NCBI GenBank assembly: GCA_020226215.1
Contig: CM035226.1
Span: forward strand, 94,016,895 to 94,080,894
DNA length: 64,000 nucleotides
Reading direction: 5' to 3'
From: Sindora glabra
Taxonomy: Eukaryota > Streptophyta > Magnoliopsida > Fabales > Fabaceae
The position numbers and the translations under genes were made by a program. The first letter of the stretch is position 1. The number at the start of each line of letters is the position of its first letter. Of this stretch, positions 11,955 through 24,300 are shown piece by piece. The notes beneath the pieces are model-generated. The model worked only from the letters and a program-made list of their open reading frames with translations. It was not told where the DNA came from and searched no databases.

Positions 11955-12890
11955 GCATTAAATGCACTACATTACTTTTAGAGAATTTATTTAAGATATA
12001 TTGTATTTCAAATCTCTGGCTATAAAACTAATTTAAAGATGTTTAGAATAGTAGCTCTATGACTAAACAATACTATAAGCATTTCAATTTCAGCCCAACT
12101 ATCACTTCTAAATAACTATCACTTCTGAATATGAACTCTTGTTGCAATTTTATAATGAATTTCTACAAAAAATAATACAAACTACTTGATTGGGAAAAAC
12201 ATAGAGAATCGAAGTACAAACTACTTGAAAATAATAAAAAAAAATTGAATAGTAAAGTAACAATCAAATTGTCCTTTGAAATTAGAAACTGAAAGAACAA
12301 ATAGAAAAAGTTAGATAAAATAGGTTAAAAGGTGCAAATAGTAGAGTTAAGATTATAGGACAGAATTTAGGAGTGAAAAGATATAGACTTGGAGTTGTTC
12401 CTCAAGCACATTGGTGGTTTTTATAAATAGATTCTTTTTCTATAAAATTAGCAATATAGAAAATTATACGATAACATTAGTTTTGCAAAGCATGACAACT
12501 GGGTAGTGAGAAATAAAATGAGAAACAACATAAATGAGAAAAAAAAATTGGTAGTGAGAATGGTTTAGTGCTTTCCATTTATCAATTATCAATTAAATTC
12601 CTCATCACTTGCACACGATAATCTAGTAAGTCAAATGTTTTAAGATTGCACTTTGCACACTATTTTAACTAATGCAAGATAGTAAAAGATGAAATCCAAA
12701 TTAGTCCATTAAGTGCACTACGTTATTTCTAGAGAACTTATTTGAGATATATTATATGTGAAATGTTTGGTTATAAAACTAATTTGAAAGTGCTTGGGGA
12801 TTGAAGCTCTATGACCAAAAGTACTAATAAGTACCTCAATTCTAACCCAATTATGGCTGCTGTAATTTTTTAATGAATTTCTACACACAC
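11955..12890. repeat. Pair of ~200-bp direct repeats about 0.75 kb apart
   Basis: The sequence at about 11955-12180 recurs at about 12700-12890. Shared landmarks are AATGCACTAC, AGAGAA-TTATTT-AGATATATT, GGCTATAAAACTAATTT or its variant, AGCTCTATGAC and AATGAATTTCTACA. It could be a dispersed transposon fragment; the family is not recognised. Confidence 0.7.
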
Positions 12891-13723
12891 ACACACTCTA
12901 CCAGCAAAAATGATAATTTTATCAACGTATGTGTGATTATCGTTCCTACATTGTAATGTGAGCAACATATCAAAACATAAGCTTGAAATTGGAATAAACT
13001 GTAAACTAAACATGCAAAGAAAAAACTCATCACCAAGGAACCATCAACAGCTATTCTAATAGCAAAGGGAATATAGGTACAAAATATAAGGAAAAACAAG
13101 TGTACTTAGTAAAAGCTAAAATTGAACTGATTTGACTGCAAAAGGAAATTGCAAGCTACAAAATTAAAAGCAACTGATAAAAGCCATTTAAATAATTTGT
13201 GCCAAAGCATGTCAGATACAAAATACAGGGAAAAATAAGTGTACTGAGGACGACCTTCCTATTTCAAACGTAAAATTGACAGACTCAAAACTCTATGATA
13301 ATTCCAACAACAATGATCATGAACAATAATTCTAGTTGCTGGAACCTGAACCATGTATTAGATTCAATCACGAATGGAAACCTCATCACTTCTGATGAAA
13401 CGATGACAAAAGAAAAATTGCAACTGACAACAAAATTTGATGAAATGAAATCCGAAGATTACCACCTGAGAAGCTCAGGGGAAAAGCCATCTCAGCATAA
13501 AAACAATTAAAATCAAGTAAAAACAAACTTAGCGCAAAATAAACCTAAAAGGGTCATTCACATATTACCCTGCAAATCCTAAAAGGCCATCTCAGGGAAA
13601 CAAAAGGGACTAGAGGGTCTAATGGAAGAGGCAGGGACAAAATGTAGCTGACAATATATACCCACATGATAAGAAAATGCCTACCTAAACATATACACAC
13701 ACACACCGATGTAAATGGAAATT

Positions 13724-13880
13724 ACCTTCATGTCAAAAATGTCAATGAATGCTATTAAAATTGCATGGCTTGAGATGAATTTCATCAAACTTGGAAGTGG
13801 CAGAGGCCCATGACATCTAATGATTAGAAATGCTGACCAGGCAACAATGCCAAAAAAATTGGGCATTTGAAATGTCACTA
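13724..13880 (-). other. Possible exon of an unassigned gene
   Basis: On the minus strand an open stretch runs from a TTTTCTAG acceptor-like site (near 13873) to an AAG|GTAATT donor-like site (near 13724). It would encode a hydrophobic segment including FFGIVAWSAFLIIRCHGPLP. I do not recognise the family. The splice-like boundaries and absence of stops are weak evidence, and it may be non-coding. Confidence 0.25.
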
Positions 13881-14484
13881 GAAAATGTGCACAATAAAAA
13901 TGCCAAATATGCAAGTGGTTAAATTCAAGGAAAGTCCCATAAATTAAAGATCACACACCATATCTTCATGAGTTTGTCCCATTCATTCTTGGATATTTAA
14001 GCATTCTAGGATATTTAAGCAAAATTTAGAATTAAACTCCGAAGTACCACTATTCCTTTTTCTGGTACAGGTTTCTCACTGCAATGCAAAACCATACAAA
14101 ATGAAAGTAATGATAAAAAGTGATTATTTTTCACAAGATCAAGCAAATTGCACAAAGGAACCCTATTAGAAAATACAATTTTATACAAATGCTCCAAGAT
14201 GTATAGCTGACAGAGTTGTACAATCAACAATAAGACCAAACCCTCTAATATGCAGTGAAACATGGAAAATCAATTCCTAATTAAAATTTTGACAGATTTT
14301 CCATTTTTTTTCAATTTATATTTAATAATACCAGATACACCATAGATTTTAGACACTAATTGTAACTTGGAAATTTAATTTAAGCGAAAGCCCTTTTGTT
14401 GAAGAAGTAGGGCAGAAGGAAGCTAATTACAACAATATTTAAGGAAAATACCTGCATTCGGCACAAGGAACAACAATACCATAT

Positions 14485-14695
14485 CTAACTGTTGCATCCA
14501 GCAAGGCCTGTTGGGGCAGATGGCTTGGCATTGTAACTGTTGCATCCAGCAAGGCCTGTTGGGGCAGATGGCTTGGCATTGTTCTTGTGAATGTCGACAC
14601 TTCTCTTTTTCATGCTATTAAAATCCTCATTAGTTTCACCATCAGAATCTTGTGCTGTTGATTCATCCTTCCTCAATTTGCTCTTCTTTGTGGAC
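14485..14695 (-). pseudogene. Possible terminal exon with 48-bp internal duplication
   Basis: On the minus strand an acceptor-like GCATCAG precedes an open frame reading KSKLRKDESTAQDSDGETNE and ending in TAG at 14485. The last part is a 48-bp exact tandem duplication, so NAKPSAPTGLAGCNS is encoded twice. A candidate upstream exon with a CAG|GTAAGC donor ends at 15074. However, the phase of that exon does not join this frame: read in phase, it meets a stop after about ten codons. The acidic/basic, low-hydrophobicity composition would fit a nuclear protein tail, but no family is recognised. It could be a gene remnant or chance. Confidence 0.35.
14487..14582. repeat. Exact 48-bp tandem duplication
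   Basis: The unit starting AACTGTTGCATCCAGCAAGG occurs at 14487-14534 and is repeated without change at 14535-14582. Because 48 is a multiple of three, it keeps the minus-strand reading frame open. Confidence 0.95.
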
Positions 14696-15073
14696 CTGAT
14701 GCAGCATATGATTTGCTCTCTCTTTAAACTCTACATAAATTTTACAGTTTCATAAACTTTACCTCTTTGCCTCCGATTAGGTTTTTGATATAAAGACAAT
14801 CATCTCATTGAAGACGCTAATCTTTATCATGGGCCTTGAGTGCATCATATAATATCATGAAGGACATAAGAGTTAATATTACAATTAAAAAAAAAGCATA
14901 AATTGCATGATTAAATCATAGAAGAATGATAAAACCAAGGTCATCTTTAGCAAAAATAACAGAAAGCAGAAGACATTTACATCCAAAACACAATAAAGAA
15001 AGGAAAGTAATAACGTAACTGACAATTGACACACACTGCTAGATAAAAGAAAGACAACCCTTGCGTTTGGCTT

Positions 15074-15180
15074 ACCTGCTCCTGAAGTTGGGACGATACA
15101 CAGTTTAGACTCACAGTGGCCTCAAACCTCAATGGGTAACGAGGTACCTCTCTGGCGACATTGGCGCGGCGAAAGCAGAA
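15074..15180 (-). other. Possible first exon of an unassigned gene
   Basis: The minus strand has a single open frame here, including VPRYPLRFEATVSLNC and SSQLQEQ, followed by a good CAG|GTAAGC donor (last exon base 15074). Base composition is less AT-rich than in the surroundings. No convincing start codon in frame was found. Part of this stretch and the pyrimidine-rich DNA beyond it resemble 38700-38930 in inverted orientation, so it may belong to a duplicated 5' gene end. Function unknown. Confidence 0.3.
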
Positions 15181-15209
15181 GTGCGGCGGATGCTTTCTTC
15201 TTCGCTCGC

Positions 15210-15610
15210 TGTTTTGTTCTATTCTTTATTCGTTTCTCTCATTTTTTATTATTTTCAAACCCCAAAATCTCTGTCTCAAACCCTTAATCCTCTGCAGACT
15301 CGCTTCACATTCTTCTTCTTCTTTGCCATGTTCTTTTCTTTTCTTCCACCATCTTTCCCGATCTCTCTCTAGAATTCTCTTCTCTTGTGTCTGTATCCTC
15401 CCTTCCCCATTTTCCAGACCTACTTCATGTTCTTCTTCTTCTTCGCGATGCTCTTTTCTTTTCTTCCACCTTCTCTCCCGACCCACTTCTTCTTCTTCTT
15501 CGCGATGCTCTTTTCTTTCTTCCACCTTCTCTCCTGACCCACTTCTTCTTCTTCTTCTTCGCGATGCTCTTTTCTTTTCTTCGCTCTAGAATTCTCATTC
15601 TTCATTTCTT
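15210..15610. repeat. CTT-rich tract with ~58-bp tandem repeats
   Basis: Three similar units containing TCGCGATGCTCTTTTCTT lie at 15443, 15500 and 15559 (57- and 59-bp spacing), with a diverged fourth at about 15320. Each begins with a (CTT)n run. The Ser/Phe/Leu-rich and Arg/Glu/Lys-rich frames on the two strands are by-products of the repeat. The tract adjoins the putative minus-strand first exon and could be a 5' UTR or promoter microsatellite. Confidence 0.8.
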
Positions 15611-15655
15611 TAAACACCGTTCATATATTTCAAGGTTAAGAGAGTTTAAATAGAA

Positions 15656-16976
15656 AAAAAATGGTATTGGAGGCACTTGACCGTTGGAACAGAAATTTAC
15701 CTTCTTTTCTGATGCTGGTAGCATTGTTAGTTTCATAATAACAGTTTTCTGTTTGTTTTAAAATAAATTTTTCAAATTCAAATTCAACGAATTATCTTAT
15801 CGTATCTTATAATTTGTTTCTTTTTTCATTGGATATTTTCACTTTAGATTTTTTTTATTTGGGAATTTGTAATTTTTTAAGGAAAAATAAAAGAAACCCT
15901 CTATAAAGTATAAAACTAGTTTATTTACCCCAAAAAGAACTATAAAATTAGTTTTGCATCCGTACAAATAAAATTATTACATAATCTTTTATATTTATTG
16001 TTAAGTTTAAATTTAATTTACTATCAATGTGTGAATGAGAATAAAATGCACAATACAAAAATAATAATATTGAAGAATTTTTAATAATTATAAAAGAATT
16101 TTAATAATTTTTATTGATATGATAATATATGAATGAGTGATAATGTAAAGTTAGTTTATATTGAGAACAGATGAAATTTAATTTTTTTATTATTTTATAT
16201 TAAATTTAATATAATAATACTATTATTTAATTCATTTTACTTAAAAAGTGTCAAAAAATTTTGAATACTAACTTCATAAATATTGTACTCTGCTAATTAA
16301 ATAAATTTTGAATTATTTGATATGTGTTATTGTAAAACAAAAAATATTGAATTTAAAATTTATACTCAATATAATATTAAAAAGCAATTACACTAATTAT
16401 AAATAATTTAAATTTATATATCCAATACAATTACAAGTAAAATTTAATTTTGAAAGTCAATATTCTATGCTTGACAAAAATTTTCAAGGCTTAAACATAT
16501 ATTTAGTTTCCTAATATGCAATTTGCTTTGGTCCCGTTATATTAAAATACTTAATTTTGATCACAATTTTGGTCTTTTATTTTTAATCCGTCTAAACATT
16601 AATGAAATGGGGATGACATTAGCGTTAGGATAGTAATTTATGTTTATGTGTCTGTTTTGTATTATGTCAAATATTGGTTATAATTCAAATAAGTTCAATT
16701 TAAATTCAATTAGAATAATAATTCTATTTGGTTGAATTAACTTATTTATTAAATGTGTCAAAACAAGTTAATCCATTTAATTTATTTAATAATTTTAGTT
16801 AAAAAAATTTATACTATAAAAATATTTATTAAATATGACAAGACAAATCAATCCATCTAAAATAATATTTTTTAAAATTTTAACATAAATTTTTAAATGT
16901 ATTAGCATGTCAATCTATATATCATTTTAATCTGCTTTATTTATTATTTATGTTAAATGGATCAATCCATCTATAA
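15656..16976. other. AT-rich intergenic sequence, no gene recognised
   Basis: Very AT-rich, with many stops in all frames. I see no exon-like or RNA-like structure. Confidence 0.5.
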
Positions 16977-16981
16977 TCTAA

Positions 16982-17476
16982 GAAGCTGTTTGGTTCACAA
17001 AAGAAGTAACTTTTTGTAGGAAATTGAATTTCCTAGGAAAGAACTTCTTATATGAATTTCCTAGTTCTTTCCTAGGAACTATTCAAAGTTATTTAGTTGA
17101 TACATAGAAAGTGACATTTCTTAGAAGTAACTTCCTATATCTTGTTTGGTTCAATTTTGAATATCGTAGGAAGTATTAATAAAATAATTATTATATCTTA
17201 AATATTATTATAGTATAAAATAATAAATTTTAATTATCATTAATTAAATTTAATGAGAATAATTTTATCATTATATCTATAAATAACATGAGAAATACAA
17301 GTTACCTAGAGAGAAGGTGGGTAAGTGACTTCTCATATTTTATGAGAAGTAAAACTTCTTAAAAAGTTTTATTTCCCGCACTTTATGAGATAATTGTCAA
17401 CCAAACAACTCACCAATTTTTCCATTTCTCAAGAAATAAAACTTCTCATTCTATTGAAAGCAAACCAAACGACCTC
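16982..17476. mobile_element. Harbinger/Tourist-like MITE
   Basis: The left end GAAGCTGTTTGGTT pairs with the right end, whose reverse complement is GAGGTCGTTTGGTT. The element is flanked by TAA on both sides (an identical five bases, TCTAA, if the ends are set two bases differently). A TAA target duplication, short length and no coding capacity fit a PIF/Harbinger-derived MITE. The interior contains further palindromic words such as TTTCCTAGGAA. Confidence 0.65.
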
Positions 17477-17479
17477 TAA

Positions 17480-18425
17480 ATTTATATAAACTCAACCCAA
17501 ACTTGCATAAAAAATTCATATTTATGTTGAATTATCTTGTATGTTAAAAATTGTCACCCTAATTAGCATGTTGATTAAATACCTTGCCATTTCTGACCCA
17601 ATTGCATCCCTTCATCCATTGCCAAAGCTTTCTTTGATATAATGTCACCATCTCTTCTATTGAAGCTAGCAGCCTCTACTGTCACACTCCTCTGCACTTG
17701 AAATTAAAACCCAATTTTCCTATTTTTAGCTTTAATGAAACTTAAAATCAATTTTAATTAAAAATTTAAATTCCTCCAAGCTCTCTTCACTCTTGAATCA
17801 AAAGTGAAGTTATATTGCCTTATCCAAACAAAAAGTAATACTTACATTTAAGTCTTTAAATTTAGTATCTTTAAAATTGAAATAAACTTAATATTTATCA
17901 AGCAACTAAATTAATTTAAATAATATTTTAAATATTACTATTCATTTAGAATTTAATTAAATAAAATTATTACGTTATTTATTTAAATTAACAATTAAAT
18001 TTAGTTAAAAGTAAGCTAAATACTTGTTATGTAATTCAAATAAATAATATACTTTAATCTTTAAATAAGAATAAATTATTTATTTATTTTTATGCTAAAT
18101 GCTAAAATAATTTAATAAGTTGAGATAATAAAAAATAAATATTTCTTGTAGTAAGTTAAAATAGAGGAGTAAAAACTTGTAAAAGTAAAATTTTGGAGGA
18201 AAAAATATATTCATGACTTAGCAAAGTCAGCCAAGTTTCGCTTAAATGAAAACGAGTGTGAAATAGGCTTATTTGCTTGTTATATTTGGATTAAGATATC
18301 TGATATTACTTGAGGTTTTTCATTTTATTTCCTAAATATGCCAATGATGAAACTCCAGCTATCGTTGGTGTCTCCATAGTTTAGTGTTAAGTGGATGACG
18401 AGAGAATTCGGTATTCTGAAATCCT
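17480..18425. other. AT-rich intergenic sequence, no gene recognised
   Basis: No recognisable features. A less AT-rich stretch at about 17585-17700 is not identifiable. Confidence 0.5.
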
Positions 18426-18429
18426 AACT

Positions 18430-18865
18430 CAATTTTGAAAAAATGAAGAAGCAACAAATCCAAATCATTACAATTGAGTTAAAATTCAATGAAATGAATG
18501 ATATATGAAATGAAGAAGCAATCATAAGAATAACCAATGTTACAAAATCAATTTCAATGAAATATGACATCCAAAGCCAGTATAAAACTAAGATTTAGAT
18601 ACAACTAAAACTCAAAGTTGCATTTTGACCCACAATTCTAGCTCAGTTTGACTGAAATGAAGAAGCAACAAATTCAAATCACTATGGTAAAGTTAAAATT
18701 CAAAGATATATATGAGAAATAAAATGAAGAAACAACCATCAGAATAACTAATGTTATAAAAGCAATTTCAACAAAATATGAAATTCAAAGCCAATATAAA
18801 TCTAAGATCTTGACACAATTGAAACTCAAGAGTTGCATTTTGATCCATAATTCTTGTGTCGATAC
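18430..18865. repeat. Tandem duplication of ~214 bp
   Basis: AAATGAAGAAGCAACAAAT occurs at 18441 and again at 18655. The following sequence (AACYAATGTTA, AATATGA-ATYCAAAGCCA, AGTTGCATTTTGA) is shared in the same order. The units are clearly diverged. No coding sequence is seen from 18866 to 19842 apart from what may be the 3' flank of the minus-strand pseudogene. Confidence 0.8.
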
Positions 18866-19842
18866 TCATTTCAAAAGAAAAATGCATTTTCACCCATAAT
18901 TTCAATTCATTTTTTGTTTGAAATATACTAAATACATGAAATTCAATTTAAAAGTAAATTTTAATGATATCATGACAAATACGATATTAGAAAGATGATA
19001 AATTTTTAATATGATATATATTCTAGACCAAATAAAATGAATTTTAAATTTGATGAATTTCACAATGACACAAATATAATTAAAATAAAAATTATAATTG
19101 AAAATTTTCTTTTTACTTAAAATTGAAAACCATTTAAAAAAAATTTGAATAAAAAGAAATTTTGTTTTCAATTATGGCAAACAAAAGAGAAAAAAAAGCA
19201 AAAACCCAAATTGAAATGAAAGGAGGAGATCAACTTCATAAGTCATTATCTTCAACAAAATGACAAGTTAATCTAGAGATTTCAAAAATGAAATTTCTAC
19301 AAGTCAAAAAATTATAGTTGTAATTTGCTTACCAAGTATTTTGTGTAATTAAATATGTGCACATATACATCTTAAGTGCCTCCACTGGTATGATGCATTA
19401 TTATTTTCAACCACTCCAGTTACCAACAATTAGGAAGAGATAAACAACTTAGCAGTACCACTGTGCTTCTTCCACTGTTAGTAGCAAGACTAATAGTTTC
19501 CTGGGACATGTGGCAATCAAAGTCATTAAAATAGTCCATGAGATCCAAAATGTGTGATATGCACAAACAGTAAATTCAAGACAACAGGAATTATGTATGC
19601 AACCTTGGAGAATAACGGTGTTCACCGACATTTTTCATTTTTTAAAATGAATCACAGCGTCCCTAAATTGATTTCTTACAGATGAGGATCAAAGGAGTTG
19701 CGGTAAAGATACAAAATCAGTTGGGATATCTACAAGGAATGGAACTATGCACCAATGAATATTCAGAGAGAGCTAGCTCCAAATGGAAAATTTTGCTGCT
19801 TTCTTTTGTATTGTGCACCTCACCCTAAGCAGAGGACTTGGG

Positions 19843-20957
19843 TTACTTGTATTGTTTCTTGAGAAATTGTGAGGCTTCTGAATCACTTCGGTGACACCAT
19901 ATTCTCAGTAGAGTCTTGGAATCAGCTCCAAGTCTGCTTTTGCAGCCTTGCATTTCTAGGCCACTAGCAGATTTTAAGTCCTCAATCAACTCTCGAGTCT
20001 GCAAAATATAAAAAAAATTATCCATTGAAAAAGGAAAAAGATCTACTACAAATTATAATCACAACACTTAAGTCACATAGCCAATCTTTTGGAAGCCAAC
20101 TCAATTCAAGTCCTATCAGTCCGATGTTTATATATTTGCTTGTTTATGCAGACAGATAAGCAGCCAGAATTTGACCTCATAGCCATGCAACTTTATCACA
20201 TGCCAAACACGTGCTACTTGATTTTCAACAACACCTCGAGGAAGCCCATCTCCTCCGGATATAAAAAACTCCTACAAGATGCAACCACATAGAACTCAAT
20301 ATAAGTATAAACGAAAAAGAATCTTATTCCATTCTAAAACTAGGAAGTCATCGCTGCTTCCATATCACTTTGATACAAGAAAGTTTAATGGTCCAGAAGT
20401 CGAAATAAAGAAAATCTCCATCAAAGAAGTTTTATTTAGTTATGAAATCTTCTTAGGCTTCCGCAAGCAAACCTCATGCCTTAGTAAAGTCATTTTTTGC
20501 CACAAAAGAAAGCTCTCTCAGATTCTTAACCACCAAGGAAACAGGAAATGGTTTATTAATGGCAATTCATCTTCTAAATATTTCCATTTTTTGTATTCTT
20601 TTCTTCCAAGTTTATTTGTACCTTTCCCTTCCCTTTTGCAATAAATTTCTTTTTCTATGGAAGGGGGGAAATTCTGTATGCCACTATGCCTTTGGTATAG
20701 AAATGGCCACAGTAAGATACCTCCAGGTCTTATTCCAACAACTTTGCATCATGAGGGGAGAAAACTCTTGATGGACCTCCATCTAAGATTACACGGAGTA
20801 AGCCATCCTGAAAAGGGGGAGAATGTTAAAATCACAAATACTAGTAACAGATTGTCAATTGTAGAACTAATGTACAAGCCAAGGATGCTTGAAGGAGACT
20901 TGTCACAATCCGATCCCTGGGAGGCTCAACAACAAGATCACAAAGTTGAACAAGAGC
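19843..20957 (-). pseudogene. PATROL1: PATROL1-type UNC-13/MUN-domain pseudogene, block C (C-terminal exons)
   Basis: Plant UNC-13-like proteins carry a MUN domain. PATROL1 acts in membrane trafficking, including delivery of the plasma-membrane H+-ATPase. Four minus-strand exons are readable: 20880-20957 (VQLCDLVVEPPRDRIVTSLL), 20721-20807 (DGLLRVILDGGPSRVFSP), 20176-20271 (EFFISGGDGLPRGVVENQVA) and 19843-19998 (TRELIEDLKSASGLEMQ, ending SDSEASQFLKKQYK and a TAA stop). Together they give the expected C-terminus. Lesions: an in-frame TAA in the second exon, just before DLE; a GC instead of GT donor after the first; and an in-frame TAG where VLK should precede EFFISGG. The exons that should lie just upstream are at 27-28 kb instead. 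Family assignment is strong. Confidence 0.88.
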
Positions 20958-21090
20958 CTACAAAATGGGAAGTAAAAACCACATGTTACTCAAGTCTATA
21001 CTTTTACACAGTGAGAAGTGAGAGCCATAGACATTACACGTACAGTTTCTATTAGTTTTCAATCACATTCTTATAAAGAATCCCCAGCTT

Positions 21091-21126
21091 TTTAATAGTG
21101 TATCACATCTAATCTGGAGAAAGAAG
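21091..21126 (+). repeat. 36-bp direct repeat, copy at the A/C junction
   Basis: TATCACATCTAATCTGGAGAA with flanking TTTAATAGT lies between block A and block C of the pseudogene. The related copy at 26053-26089 lies between blocks B and A. Here AAGAATCCCCAGCTT precedes the shared core; in the other copy AAGAATCCACAGCTT follows it, so the flanks are permuted. Confidence 0.85.
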
Positions 21127-21309
21127 GCATTCAGATCGATTAAAAACATACAGGCCTCAAGCCTTAATGGCTTGTTTCCAACCGAGGCTCCAGTTATTAC
21201 TTTCCACTTGTTGTCAGTGGTTATTCATGCAAAGGAAGACAGAGATTGGGAGAAACTCCAATACAAGAACCTTATGTACACCAATAGTGTATAAATCTAT
21301 CTGGATAAC

Positions 21310-24300
21310 CTGGTATAAATTCAGTTTCTTACAGAAGATCTCTGCATTCTCTTCCTCACGTATAGACATAATAAGTGCCATTATAAACTGCTCAAGACTT
21401 TCAGCTGCTGGGAACACAGAAATGACATCCTCACTCAGATGTTCAGCACTTTCCAGAAAAGGTTTCTGAAAATCACAGTTCAATTAAATTTCTATCATTG
21501 CATTTTCTAAATTGACATCAAGAAAGTGTAAACTTATCAAACATACACTCACCAATTTGTTGCCATAAAGTCTGTGAACTAGTGATGGAGACACTATGGT
21601 TGCCTGGGGATGCCTCTGAGATAAAATAGGCATGAACTATTTCTGAATCCCTTTTTAGGAGTTTCTTGAGTTCTTCTGCAAGCAACGCCAAAGGATGCCC
21701 ATGTGACATATCTAGCCTCTCAACAACTTGTAATGTCTACAGAAATTAAAGAAATTCATTACAAAAAGGCACAAAAAAATGAAATACGCATGAAATTTTT
21801 CACTCTACTGGTCTATCCAGTAATTTCCATTAAACCCACCAAAAAAAAAAAGAAAATAAATAAATCATGAGCTCCAAATTCATGTGGAAAAATTGTGAGA
21901 AATAGGCACAAAAAAAATTCAAGTGTGCTCCTTGTAAAATAAATTCATAACAAAAATTGTTATTAAAAACTCAAGCAAACTTCCTCCAAAAGTAAACAGA
22001 AGGTAGGTCATGTGTAGAGCTTCACTAAAACATATAGCATTAATAACAATAGCAATGCAAGAGGGAGATTTGTCAGTCATTTATCAGTCAAGACTCGAGA
22101 TATACAAGACTTGAATGAAAGGTCAGAATTTCAAAGCAGAAGTAAGGTTTTCTTTTGATTAGAAAAAAAAATTACTAAGAGGATAGGAAGTCCTCCAACA
22201 GTAGGAGAAAAGCTAAGGATATAAAAACGCACAAATGAAGCCATCCTATCAAAGCAGAAGTAAAGTAACATAAGCACGCCTCTTAATCATATTCAAACAT
22301 CTTTGCCAACATCAAATACATAATCAGAATACTCACCCTTGCAAACACACTTTTAATTGATGATGATATATATATCTCTATCTGATCACGATCACTAATT
22401 GGCATGGATTGTAGTGTCTGTAGGAAAATTGCAAACAGTGAACTTTAAAAATCTAGAAAAGAAAATTTCAACACCAGCAGAGAACAAAGAAATTATGAAG
22501 CATTGAATATGATTAGTGTAAGAAACTTCTCTAAAATATTACACAAGGAAGCAACAAACAATGTAATTGTCGATGAATTTGGTTTATTAGCTCAATAAAG
22601 GAAAAGGATTCATGACTAGAAACTTACAATCTTACTGCAATATGTAAATCAATTTAAATGCAAAACATGTCAGCATACAGAGTAACGCATACAGTTTCTG
22701 GTTCTTCCAGTAGGAGCCTCCTCGTAATCATTGCAACTGCTACAACCTTTTCCATGGTTGCTGACCCCTAAAACATTTATTAAAAAGGGTTGGAATCAGA
22801 ACTGAAGGGAACAACTCAAAATAAAATTAGAATATTACAGCAAAAATTGAAATGACAGTGCCAGTTGACTGGTTAGGATTAGGAAAAGGCCTAGAAATGG
22901 TTTTATAATGTATTCCCTAACAACAAGTTTCCATGACAACAGAAAGGAAAATTAAGAGAAGGAATTTAAAGAATCGTTGAAAAAAAATAATAAACAAAGA
23001 ATAGCTTGCACAAACAACAGCTAGAAACCAATCAGAACTTCCAATAAGAAAGAATACACATGCATATGGTGGCAAAATATGCCAGACATTTCAAGTTATC
23101 TCAATGTACTTTAATGATCTAATGAACCATATTCAAGGAAAATTGCTCTGATCCAGTTAGAATTTCTTAAAAACTCGGTTTTAGAAAAAAAAAAAAAATT
23201 TGAAAACTCAGTTACATCTGGCAATCTTTCCATCACAATTACTTATGTTCCATTTTTACAATTTTGCCTTCAGACATGGAATCCAGGCCATCAAGCATAA
23301 AATATTTTATATACAATTAGATAATCTGAAACCATCGCTGCACCACTGTAGCTATGACATGCAGAAATTTTGCATTTTATACCATAAAGCATGGCACAGG
23401 CTTTGCAGTATTATTTTAGTGTAAATTGTTATCACTAAAAAGAAATAAGGAATTTGAACCTTAAAAGAACCATCAATTTTTTCGCTCCAAGAAAATGGTT
23501 AAAAATAACAAGCAAGCTTCTTTACGTGAGATAATATATACTCAACAGAAAATTAAATTTTAACCATCATGAAATAATTTGTAGCAGGGATGAGGGGGAC
23601 TGCAAAAAACCATTTTCCTTTAGAATCCTCCAAGTGATTAGAAAAATGAAGATATCATCTTCTCATCCTTCTATTACATCATCTCTTTTCCTTAATAAAA
23701 TTTCTTTTTCTATCAAAAAATATTAGAAAAGCGATAGAAAGAAATATATCTGAGTATGGCATCTTGTACCCAAAAGTTTAACAAACCTCATTGAAGTTCA
23801 TATGATAATCTCCAAGCTTCTTGTCAACCCATCTCTGAATTGGCATCAAGAAAGCCTGTAAGAAAGACACATCCCCTTCACCTTCAACCTTGGAACGTAA
23901 GCTTTTCAAGTGTAACCTTTCTTGTTGGCCTCGTTGTTCCATCAGTGGTATTTTCTTTAATTGCTCAATAGCATGTAGTAAAATTCCTTTCTCGCTTGTG
24001 ATAACATACTGCAACCATAAACCCAGGAATAATGATGGCAAAAAGAGAAGTGGCAATTATTATAATTAAATGGATACAAATAAAGCCAAACAAAACACAC
24101 ATACCCATAAAAATCACAAAGAATAACCGATTAAAGTATAGCCAAACAGCAAGGTATATTAAGCTAATTAGCATGTCAACATATCTTTCTGTTAGCTTTT
24201 GGAAGTTTCAAAATGGATGTGTTTAATATTTGTTGATAAACATGGTTGGGGTTTAGAGGGGAAGAAGAGAAGCTAGAGAATTAAGGGGCGAACACTGATA

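Noticed and set aside
15161..15655. Overlapping open frames on both strands rich in Ser/Phe or Arg/Glu/Lys
   Set aside because: All are explained by the CTT-rich ~58-bp tandem repeat.
20284..20715. Apparent insertion splitting a PATROL1-type exon
   Set aside because: It begins with GTATCT after GAG and ends in CTTGTAG before EFFISGG, so an ordinary intron with partly decayed edges explains it without a mobile element.
20811..20830. Purine-rich AAAAGGGGGAGAATGTTA, like an LTR-retrotransposon polypurine tract and LTR start
   Set aside because: Read on the minus strand it is the polypyrimidine tract and CAG acceptor of the pseudogene exon starting at 20807. No LTR follows.
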